Below are positions 10,057 through 15,948 of a DNA stretch of 20,001 nt, piece by piece. The notes under the pieces were generated by a model. It was not told the origin of the DNA and ran no database searches. It worked only from the letters and a program-made list of their open reading frames with translations. The first letter of the stretch is position 1. The number at the start of each line of letters is the position of its first letter. This stretch comes from Actinocrinis sp046724665 (GTDB lineage: Bacteria; Actinomycetota; Actinomycetes; Streptomycetales; Catenulisporaceae). The translations under genes and the position numbers were made by a program. The stretch covers positions 1 to 20,001 of the forward strand of contig JBKOWZ010000158.1 in the NCBI GenBank assembly GCA_046724665.1, written 5' to 3'.

Positions 10057-10925
10057 CAGGCGTGACAGGAATGACCGGGACGGCAGTGCCGGCGACGTCG
10101 TTTGGGGCACGGCTGCGCGCCGCGCTGGACACCCGTGGCCCGCTCTGCGCGGGCATCGACCCGCACAGTTCGCTGCTGGCGGCCTGGGGCCTCGGCGACG
10201 ACGTCGCCGGCCTTGAGCGGTTCGCCGCGACCGTCGTCGAGGCGCTGGCCGACCGCGTCGCCGTGCTCAAGCCCCAGTCGGCCTTCTTCGAGCGTTTCGG
10301 CTCGCGCGGCATCGCCGTGCTGGAGCGCACGATCGCTGACGCCCGCGCAGCCGGAGCCCTGGTCGTCCTCGACGCCAAACGCGGCGACATCGGCTCGACC
10401 GTCGATGCGTACGCGCAGGCCTACCTGGACGCGTCCTCGCCGCTGTTCTCCGACGCGGTGACCGCCTCGCCGTACCTCGGCTACGACTCGCTCGAGCCGC
10501 TCTACGCGACTGCCGAGAAGAACGGCGCGGGCGTCTTCGTGCTCGCCTTCACGTCGAACCCTGAGGGCGCCTCGGTCCAGCGGGCGCTCACGCCCGGCGG
10601 CGTGACCGTCGGCGCGGCGATCCTCGCGGCGGCGGCGCGACGCAACGCGGCGGCTGAGCCGCTCGGCTCCATCGGCGCGGTCATCGGGGCGACCGTGGCC
10701 GACGTTCCCTTCGACCTCGCTACTCTCAACGGCCCGCTGCTCGCCCCCGGCCTCGGCGCTCAGGGCGCTACCCCGGACGACCTACGCACCGTCTTCGGCG
10801 CCGCCGCGCGCAACGTCGTGCCCGCGACGGCGCGGGAGCTGCTGCGGCAAGGTCCCGACGTCACCGCGCTGCGTGAGGCCGCCGCGCGCTCGATCGACGA
10901 GTGCCGGGCCGCGCTCGGTTACTAA
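10053..10925 (+). CDS. pyrF: Orotidine 5'-phosphate decarboxylase (type 2)
   Basis: Encodes 290 aa, in the size range of the long type 2 PyrF. It decarboxylates OMP to UMP, the last step of the pathway. The catalytic D-x-K-x-x-D array is LVVLDAKRGDIGST, with D107, K109 and D112. LCAGIDPHSSLL (31-42) and KPQSAFFERFG (73-83) are also characteristic. The C-terminal APGLGAQGATPDD is the phosphate-binding region. The ATG at 10053 overlaps the pyrD stop and has GGGAGAAGG (10037-10045) upstream; an ATG at 10071 is a less likely alternative. It is the last pyr gene. OMP synthesis requires PyrE, which must be encoded elsewhere. Confidence 0.97.
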   Translation: MTGVTGMTGTAVPATSFGARLRAALDTRGPLCAGIDPHSSLLAAWGLGDDVAGLERFAATVVEALADRVAVLKPQSAFFERFGSRGIAVLERTIADARAAGALVVLDAKRGDIGSTVDAYAQAYLDASSPLFSDAVTASPYLGYDSLEPLYATAEKNGAGVFVLAFTSNPEGASVQRALTPGGVTVGAAILAAAARRNAAAEPLGSIGAVIGATVADVPFDLATLNGPLLAPGLGAQGATPDDLRTVFGAAARNVVPATARELLRQGPDVTALREAAARSIDECRAALGY

Positions 10926-10964
10926 GGCCGACTGCTGAGCGCTGCTGATGCTCTCGTGCGCGAC

Positions 10965-10994
10965 GGGACGCCGAACGCCGGCGCCTCTTAAACT
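10965..10994 (+). promoter_or_regulatory. Promoter for the MFS gene and its leader ORF
   Basis: GGGACG (10965-10970, 4 of 6 matches to TTGACG) is followed after 18 bases by TAAACT (10989-10994, fits TANNNT). Six bases later is an ATG at 11001, so the transcript would begin at or near that ATG. Evidence is positional only. Confidence 0.4.
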
Positions 10995-11000
10995 TCGGGT

Positions 11001-11033
11001 ATGCGGCACTACTCGGAGCGCCTGGCGCGTTGA
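11001..11033 (+). CDS. Ten-codon leader ORF upstream of the MFS gene
   Basis: ATG at 11001 opens a 10-residue frame, MRHYSERLAR, ending in TGA at 11031-11033. The stop overlaps the TTG start of the transporter (TTGA, 11030-11033). The ATG lies six bases after a good -10 box, so it would be translated leaderlessly. Ribosomes finishing it would be placed on the TTG start, and GGAG (11015-11018) lies inside it. It could be a coupling or attenuating leader peptide. The small size means it may also be chance. Confidence 0.35.
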   Translation: MRHYSERLAR

Positions 11034-12349
11034 ACGGACGCGACGTCGAGAATGCGCAGGCCGCGGTCGAGGACCCTGAGCCGGGCAACCCGGTGGCCGA
11101 GGCCGCCGAGGAGATCGTCGGCGGCATCACCGGGCAGATGCGCGGTGTCCTGCCGCTGTGGCGCAACCGGGACTACACCGGCTGGTGGATCAGCTCGCTG
11201 GTCTCCTCGCTCGGCTCGGCGATGTCGCAGCTCGCCTACCCGCTGCTGATGCTCTACGCCACCGGCTCGGTCGCGCGCGCCGGCATCGTCGGCGCCTGCC
11301 TGAACATCGGCGGCCTGTCCACGACGCTGCTCGGCGGCGCCCTGGCCGACCGCTACTCGCGCCGCAGGCTCGCCGTCGGGGCCGACTTCGTCCAGGCCGC
11401 CGCCGTCACCACGGTCGTGGTCGCGGTCGCCGAGAACTATGTGAACGTCGTGCACATCGGCGCGGTCGCGCTTGTGCAGGGCATGTGCAACGGCATCGGC
11501 GGCGCGTCGATGACCCCGGTGCTCAAGCGGATCGTGCCCGCCGAGCAGTTCCCGGCGCTGTCCGCGTCCAAGCAGGGCCGGGAGATGATCTCCCGGCTGG
11601 CCGGGCCGCCGCTCGGCGGCGCGCTGTTCACCATCGCCAAGTGGATCCCGTTCCTCGGCGACGCGGTCTCCTTCCTGGTCAGCGCCCTCGGCGTGGGGAT
11701 GATCCGGCAGCCGCTGGGCCCCGACGCCGCGGAGCGGGCCGATCGCACCTCGACCGTGGCCAGCATGCGCGAGGGCTTCGCGTACGTCCGCACCAGCGTC
11801 TACCTGCGCTTCATCATCGTGTGGTCCGCGCTCACCAGCGCGCTGCTCGGCGGCGTCGTGCTGCTGGTGATCGCGCTGATCAAGGAGCGCGGCGGCGGCC
11901 CGACCACGGTCGGCGTCGTCACCGCGCTGGCGGCCGTCGGCGGCCTCGGCGGCGCGCTGATCGCCCCGCTGCTGCTCAAGCGGGTGCGCTCGCGCACCCT
12001 GGTGCTCACCGCCTCCTGGACCATCGTCCCGGCCACCGTCGCCATCGCCGCCGCGCCGCGGCCCTGGCAGATCGGCGCGATCGCCGCGTTCCTGGTCCTG
12101 CTCGTCGTGCCGCTGACCGTGCTGCTGGAGAGCTACCAGCTGCGGATCGTCCCCGACGCGCTGATGGGCCGGGTCTCCTCGGCGCTCAGCTTCGGCACCT
12201 CCGGGCTGCTGTGGACCGCCCCGGTGACCGCGGGCGTGCTGGCCGACAACTTCGGCGTGCCGACCGCGATGCTCGTGATCTCCGGCGCCTTCGTCTGCCT
12301 GGCGCTGTGGTCCACCCTCGCCAAGGCGGTGCACCTGCTCGACGAGTGA
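11030..12349 (+). CDS. MFS transporter, DHA3 (drug:H+ antiporter) type
   Basis: Encodes 439 aa from TTG 11030. The cytoplasmic N-terminus (about 1-40) is acidic. PLWRNRDYTGWWISSLVSSL begins the first membrane segment. The loop after the second segment is LGGALADRYSRRRLAVG (101-117), the motif A-like signature of DHA3 carriers related to macrolide (Mef-type) and siderophore exporters. About 12 hydrophobic segments follow, including LLGGVVLLVIALI and IAAFLVLLVVPLTVLLES. An integral inner-membrane exporter is the best call; the substrate cannot be predicted. The start is uncertain: TTG 11030 has GGAG 11 bases upstream, and in-frame GTG 11093 or ATG 11141 are alternatives. It lies between pyrF and mihF, where Streptomyces as I recall has no gene. 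It is followed after 31 bases by the GGT-like gene on the same strand. Confidence 0.85.
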   Translation: MNGRDVENAQAAVEDPEPGNPVAEAAEEIVGGITGQMRGVLPLWRNRDYTGWWISSLVSSLGSAMSQLAYPLLMLYATGSVARAGIVGACLNIGGLSTTLLGGALADRYSRRRLAVGADFVQAAAVTTVVVAVAENYVNVVHIGAVALVQGMCNGIGGASMTPVLKRIVPAEQFPALSASKQGREMISRLAGPPLGGALFTIAKWIPFLGDAVSFLVSALGVGMIRQPLGPDAAERADRTSTVASMREGFAYVRTSVYLRFIIVWSALTSALLGGVVLLVIALIKERGGGPTTVGVVTALAAVGGLGGALIAPLLLKRVRSRTLVLTASWTIVPATVAIAAAPRPWQIGAIAAFLVLLVVPLTVLLESYQLRIVPDALMGRVSSALSFGTSGLLWTAPVTAGVLADNFGVPTAMLVISGAFVCLALWSTLAKAVHLLDE

Positions 12350-12374
12350 CGCAGGTAGGGGGTGGCACTAGGGT
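12346..12374 (+). promoter_or_regulatory. Promoter of the GGT-like gene, leaderless type
   Basis: GTGACG (12346-12351, 5 of 6 to TTGACG) is followed after 17 bases by TAGGGT (12369-12374). The ATG at 12381 lies six bases further on, so the mRNA should begin at the start codon. The -35 overlaps the stop codon of the MFS gene. TGACGCAG (12347-12354) equals the left half of a BldD box, but the right half is not conserved. Confidence 0.6.
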
Positions 12375-12380
12375 GCGATC

Positions 12381-14204
12381 ATGACCGACGAGCCGCCCTT
12401 CACCACACGCCCCGAGCTCCGCGGAACCTTCGGCATGATCGCCTCGACGCACTACCTGGCGACCGCGGCCGGGATGTCCGTACTCGAACGCGGGGGCAAC
12501 GCCTTCGACGCCGCCGCGACCGCCGCCTTCGTTCTGCACGTCGTCGAACCTCACCTGAACGGGCCTGGTGGCGAGGTCCCGATGATCCTCGCCACGGCCG
12601 CCGACCCGATACCCCGCGTGCTCGCCGGACAGGGCACGGTGCCCGCCGCCGCGACCATCGAACACTTCACCGCCCTAGGCCTCGACCTGGTCCCCGGCAC
12701 CGGCCTGCTCGCGGCCACGGTGCCCGGAGCCGTCGGCGCCTGGCTGACCCTGCTGCGCGACCACGGCACGCTACGCCTGCGCGACGTACTCGAGTACGCC
12801 CTCGGCTATGCCGCGAAGGGCCATCCGCTCGCCCCCGGCGTCGTCAACACGATCAGCAACGTCGCGGACTACTTTCGCGCGCACTGGCCAACCTCGGCGG
12901 CGCAGTGGCTCCCCGGCGGCCGGGTGCCGGTGCCCGGGGCGCTGTTCCGGGTGCCCGTGCTCGCCGAGACGTACGGCCGCCTGCTCGCCGAGGCCGAGGC
13001 AGCCGGCGCCGAGCGCGAGGCGCAGTTCGACGCGGCGCTGCGCGCCTGGTACGGCGGCTTCGTCGCCGAGGCCGTCGAGGGATTCTGCCGCGAGCCGGTG
13101 CGGGACGAGACCGGGCACGCGCACCGCGGCCTGCTGACGGCCGCGGACATGGACGGCTGGCGCCCCGGCTACGAGCCGACCGTCAGCCTGCCCTGGCGCG
13201 GCCTGACCGTGCACAAGGCCGGGCCGTGGACCCAGGGTCCGGCGCTGCTCCAGCAGCTCGGCATGCTCGACGCGCTCGGCGAGCTGCCGCCGCCCGGCTC
13301 GGCCGCGCGGGTGCACCGGGTGACCGAGGTCGCGAAACTTGCGTTCGCCGACCGCGAGGCCTGGTACGGCGACCGGCCGGACGTCGCGGTCAGCCGGCTG
13401 CTGGCGCGGGAGTATCTGCGCGATCGGGCGGCGCTCGTCGGCGAGCACGCCAGCGGGGACCTGCGTCCCGGAGCGCCGGACGGCCGCCCGCCGCGGCTGC
13501 CGCAGTACCTGCGCTCCCCGCGATCAGTGGCCCGAACAGGGGAATCTTCCGACGCGATGTCGGCAGTCGAGCGCGGCCGGATCGGCGAGACCCTGGTGGC
13601 GGCCGACGGCACGACCCGAGGTGATACATGTCATATCGACGTGGTCGATCGCTGGGGCAACATGATCTCCGCGACGCCCTCCGGGGGCTGGCTCCAGTCC
13701 TCGCCAACCATCCCTGACCTGGGGTTTTGCCTGGGCACTCGGGCACAGATGTGCTGGTTGGAGCCCGGCCTGCCCGCCTCGCTCACCCCCGGCGCCCGGC
13801 CGCGGACAACGCTGAGCCCGTCGATGGCGACCCGCGACGGCCGACCGGTGCTCGCCTTCGGCACGCCGGGCGGCGACCAGCAGGACCAATGGCAGTTGCT
13901 GCTGCTTCTCGGCTGGTCCGCCGACGGCTTCGACCTCCAGCGCGCGATCGACGCGCCGGCCTGGCACAGCAACGCAGTACTCTCATCCTTCGCACCGCGC
14001 CAGCGTGATCCTCTTGGCTTGGTGATCGAGGATAGATTTTCGCCCGCTGTCGTCTCTGAGCTGCGAGAACTCGGTCACGATATGATTATGTCAGGCCCCT
14101 GGTCTCTAGGTAGACTCTCCGCTGTATCACGCGATCCTGATACCGGTGTCCTGCGCGCGGCCGCCAATCCGCGGGGTATGCAGGGCTACGCCGCGGGCCG
14201 CTGA
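12381..14204 (+). CDS. Gamma-glutamyltransferase-family Ntn hydrolase, divergent active site
   Basis: Encodes 607 aa. The family consists of self-cleaving N-terminal nucleophile hydrolases/transferases. The predicted nucleophile is T416 in GDTCHIDVVDRWGN, which gives a large subunit of about 415 residues and a small one of about 192, normal GGT proportions. ERGGNAFDAAATAAFVLHVVEPH and GTPGGDQQDQWQLL are typical of the GGT fold. Canonical substrate residues are changed. The arginine that binds the gamma-glutamyl carboxylate (DFRE context in E. coli) aligns with LAGQG, Q84. The paired serines of the LSSM motif read LSPS. No signal peptide is visible, so it is probably cytosolic, unlike periplasmic GGT. 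It may act as an acylase or amidase on other amides rather than on glutathione. It has no Shine-Dalgarno and a -10 box six bases before the ATG. Confidence 0.88.
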   Translation: MTDEPPFTTRPELRGTFGMIASTHYLATAAGMSVLERGGNAFDAAATAAFVLHVVEPHLNGPGGEVPMILATAADPIPRVLAGQGTVPAAATIEHFTALGLDLVPGTGLLAATVPGAVGAWLTLLRDHGTLRLRDVLEYALGYAAKGHPLAPGVVNTISNVADYFRAHWPTSAAQWLPGGRVPVPGALFRVPVLAETYGRLLAEAEAAGAEREAQFDAALRAWYGGFVAEAVEGFCREPVRDETGHAHRGLLTAADMDGWRPGYEPTVSLPWRGLTVHKAGPWTQGPALLQQLGMLDALGELPPPGSAARVHRVTEVAKLAFADREAWYGDRPDVAVSRLLAREYLRDRAALVGEHASGDLRPGAPDGRPPRLPQYLRSPRSVARTGESSDAMSAVERGRIGETLVAADGTTRGDTCHIDVVDRWGNMISATPSGGWLQSSPTIPDLGFCLGTRAQMCWLEPGLPASLTPGARPRTTLSPSMATRDGRPVLAFGTPGGDQQDQWQLLLLLGWSADGFDLQRAIDAPAWHSNAVLSSFAPRQRDPLGLVIEDRFSPAVVSELRELGHDMIMSGPWSLGRLSAVSRDPDTGVLRAAANPRGMQGYAAGR

Positions 14205-14207
14205 CCG

Positions 14208-14236
14208 CCCGCCGCGGCGGGTAGCCCGCGGCGGCG
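14208..14236 (+). terminator. GC-rich inverted repeats after the GGT-like gene
   Basis: A perfect 14-base palindrome CCCGCCGCGGCGGG (14208-14221) starts three bases after the stop. It is followed by GCCCGCGGCGGCG (14224-14236), which can pair imperfectly with it. It may act as a terminator, but loop geometry is poor and there is no T-run. The rest of the gap to 14314 shows nothing I can name. Confidence 0.35.
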
Positions 14237-14314
14237 AATCGCCGGATCCCGCGCACGCGCCGCGGCGAACTCCGGTACGCTCCGGTTTTATCGCAGACCA
14301 GCGGGGGTGTCACC

Positions 14315-14343
14315 TTGCCACTGACGCTGTAAGCGACTAGGTT
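14315..14343 (+). promoter_or_regulatory. mihF promoter
   Basis: TTGCCA (14315-14320) and TAGGTT (14338-14343) are separated by 17 bases, the consensus layout for the housekeeping sigma factor. A start near 14350 would give a leader of about 80 bases to mihF. It makes mihF transcriptionally independent of the genes upstream. Confidence 0.65.
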
Positions 14344-14431
14344 CCGGCAACGGACAACAGAGCCGACCGGCCGTGCGAACGGCGGGCGGCTCACCCCACC
14401 GATCCGCATCGACGTCATGAGGTGAATTGGC

Positions 14432-14752
14432 GTGGCTCTTCCGCCCCTCACTCCCGAACAGCGCGCGGCAGCACTAGAGAAGGCGGCCGCGGCCCGGCGT
14501 GAGCGTGCCGAGGTCAAGAACCGGCTCAAGCACTCGGGGGCTTCACTCTCCGAGGTCGTCCGCGAGGGCCAGAAGAACGACGTAATCGGCAAGATGAAGG
14601 TCTCGGCGCTGCTCGAGTCCCTGCCCGGCGTGGGCAAGGTGCGGGCCAAGCAGATCATGGAGCGGCTCTCGATCTCCGAGACCCGCCGGGTCCGCGGTCT
14701 CGGCGCCAACCAGATCGCGGCCCTCGAGCGCGAGTTCGGCGGCGCCAAGTAG
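14432..14752 (+). CDS. mihF: Integration host factor MihF (actinobacterial IHF), nucleoid protein
   Basis: Encodes 106 aa, matching the actinobacterial mIHF/sIHF family rather than the HU/IHF fold of proteobacteria. This small basic protein binds and bends DNA, compacts the nucleoid and affects development and secondary metabolism in Streptomyces. The N-terminus is a charged Ala-rich helix (LTPEQRAAALEKAAAARRERAEVKNRLKH is spread over residues 6-34). The DNA-binding core is a helix-two-turn-helix-like segment with LLESLPGVGKVRAKQIMERL. The C-terminus has GLGANQIAALEREFGG. The GTG start at 14432 follows GAGGTGA (14419-14425) with a six-base gap. Streptomyces has pyrF directly upstream; here two foreign genes intervene. 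A hairpin follows the stop. Confidence 0.95.
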   Translation: MALPPLTPEQRAAALEKAAAARRERAEVKNRLKHSGASLSEVVREGQKNDVIGKMKVSALLESLPGVGKVRAKQIMERLSISETRRVRGLGANQIAALEREFGGAK

Positions 14753-14758
14753 TCCGGT

Positions 14759-14791
14759 CCCGGGCGCCGCGCACGACGCGCGGCGGTCGGG
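14759..14791 (+). terminator. Hairpin terminator after mihF
   Basis: CGCCGCGC (14765-14772) pairs perfectly with GCGCGGCG (14778-14785) around a 5-base loop. The stem extends with CCCGG (14759-14763) to TCGGG (14787-14791) across one mismatch. It starts seven bases after the mihF stop. There is no T-run. The stretch from 14792 to 14858 holds nothing further that I recognise. Confidence 0.6.
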
Positions 14792-14858
14792 CCGTACCAC
14801 TGGCTCGTCCGCGCCGAGAGGGCTCGGGCACGGCTCAGGCTCCTTCTCGGCGCGGGGG

Positions 14859-14890
14859 TTGCTCTCCCGCACGGCGCCGTGGGGTAACCT
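14859..14890 (+). promoter_or_regulatory. Possible gmk promoter
   Basis: TAACCT (14885-14890) fits the TANNNT -10 pattern, and a GTG (14899) follows after eight bases, compatible with a leaderless start. The best -35, TTGCTC (14859-14864), leaves a long 20-base spacer, so the call is tentative. Confidence 0.4.
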
Positions 14891-14898
14891 CGGTGCGC

Positions 14899-15594
14899 GT
14901 GAGCCCCACGCACACCGGTCCAGGTGACCCGCTGACGCCGACCCCCACCGGTACCGCCCCGGTGACCACGGGGACGGCCGGTCCGGCGGCGGCCAAGGTC
15001 GCCGGACGGCAGTCCGAGGAACGCGGCCGCGCCGCGGTCGCACCGCCGCGTCGGCTGACCGTCCTGTCCGGGCCGTCCGGGGTGGGCAAGAGCACCGTCG
15101 TCGCACACCTGCGCTCGGCGCATCCGGAGGTCTGGCACTCGGTCTCGGTCACCACGCGCCACCCCCGGCCCGGTGAGATCCACGGGGTGCACTACTTCTT
15201 CACCGACGCCGTGGGCTTCGACAAGCTGGTGGCCAACAACGAGCTGCTCGAATGGGCGCAGTTCGCCGGCCACCGCTACGGCACGCCGCGCCAGCCGGTC
15301 CTCGACCGGCTCGTCGCGGGCGTGCCGACGCTGCTGGAGATCGACCTCCAGGGCGCCCGCCAGGTGCGCGCCGCGATGCCGGAGGCGCTCCAGGTCTTCC
15401 TCGCCCCGCCGAGCTGGGACGAGCTGGTGCGGCGGCTGACCGGCCGGGGCACCGAGCCACCCGAGGTGATCGAACAGCGCCTCGCCGCCGCGCGGGTGGA
15501 ACTGGCCGCCGAGCCCGAGTTCGATGTCACCCTTGTCAACACGTCCGTCCAGGATGTGGCCCGCGAACTGTTAAGCTTGATGGGTCTGTCCTGA
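14899..15594 (+). CDS. gmk: Guanylate kinase
   Basis: Encodes 231 aa from GTG 14899. It phosphorylates GMP to GDP, essential for nucleotide supply. The P-loop is GPSGVGKST (58-66). The GMP-binding region has SVTTRHPRPGEIHGVHYFF and ELLEWAQFAGHRYGTP. The lid and C-terminus show LEIDLQGARQVR, FLAPPSWDELVRRLTGRGTE and TLVNTSVQD. About 50 Pro/Thr/Ala-rich residues precede the P-loop domain, longer than usual; most are probably disordered or reflect a start further in. No Shine-Dalgarno precedes GTG 14899 or the in-frame GTG 14893. A -10-like box places transcription close to 14899. Other in-frame GTGs exist (for example 14962). The third-last sense region contains a TTA leucine codon (15571-15573), rare in such genomes. 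Confidence 0.93.
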   Translation: MSPTHTGPGDPLTPTPTGTAPVTTGTAGPAAAKVAGRQSEERGRAAVAPPRRLTVLSGPSGVGKSTVVAHLRSAHPEVWHSVSVTTRHPRPGEIHGVHYFFTDAVGFDKLVANNELLEWAQFAGHRYGTPRQPVLDRLVAGVPTLLEIDLQGARQVRAAMPEALQVFLAPPSWDELVRRLTGRGTEPPEVIEQRLAAARVELAAEPEFDVTLVNTSVQDVARELLSLMGLS

Positions 15595-15653
15595 GCCGAC
15601 AGGCCGAGTTTGTTTCGCGGAACCGTGTTTTCTCCGATCGGAAGGTCTCCTTC

Positions 15654-15914
15654 GTGTCCGTCACCGAGCCCGAGGGCATCATCAACCCGCCGATCGACGA
15701 GCTGCTCGAGGCGACCGACTCCAAGTACAGCCTGGTGATCTACGCGGCAAAGCGGGCCCGGCAGATCAACGCCTACTACTCGCAGCTCGGCGAGGGGCTG
15801 CTCGAGTACGTCGGCCCGCTGGTCGATACGCACGTGCACGAGAAGCCGCTGTCGATCGCCCTGCGCGAGATCAACGCCGGGCTGCTGACCGCGGAGCCGA
15901 TCGAGCAGGCCTGA
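15654..15914 (+). CDS. rpoZ: RNA polymerase omega subunit
   Basis: Encodes 86 aa, close to the 90 aa I recall for Streptomyces omega. Omega chaperones beta-prime during RNA polymerase assembly and stabilises the enzyme. The strongly conserved region runs from EGIINPPIDELLEA through SKYSLVIYAAKRARQINAYY to EKPLSIALREINAGLLT. The GTG at 15654 follows GGAAGG (15640-15645) with an eight-base gap and is preferred over upstream in-frame codons that read through the gmk end. It starts 59 bases after gmk and probably shares its transcript; coaBC follows 34 bases later. The gmk-rpoZ-coaBC order is widely conserved in bacteria. Confidence 0.95.
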   Translation: MSVTEPEGIINPPIDELLEATDSKYSLVIYAAKRARQINAYYSQLGEGLLEYVGPLVDTHVHEKPLSIALREINAGLLTAEPIEQA

Positions 15915-15948
15915 TCCGGCGGCCGGCGGGCGAGGGAGCGATCGGGAC

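Noticed and set aside
11009..12334. 441-aa frame antisense to the MFS gene
   Set aside because: Composition (Gly, His, Arg, Asp, Gln repeats) is that of a shadow; the sense strand gives a clear membrane transporter.
12362..13624. 420-aa + strand frame overlapping the GGT-like gene
   Set aside because: Arg/Ala/Pro-rich out-of-frame reading; the GGT frame holds recognisable catalytic motifs throughout.
10926..14204. Insertion by a mobile element
   Set aside because: No transposase, integrase, terminal inverted repeats or target duplications are visible at the edges; only gene order suggests insertion.
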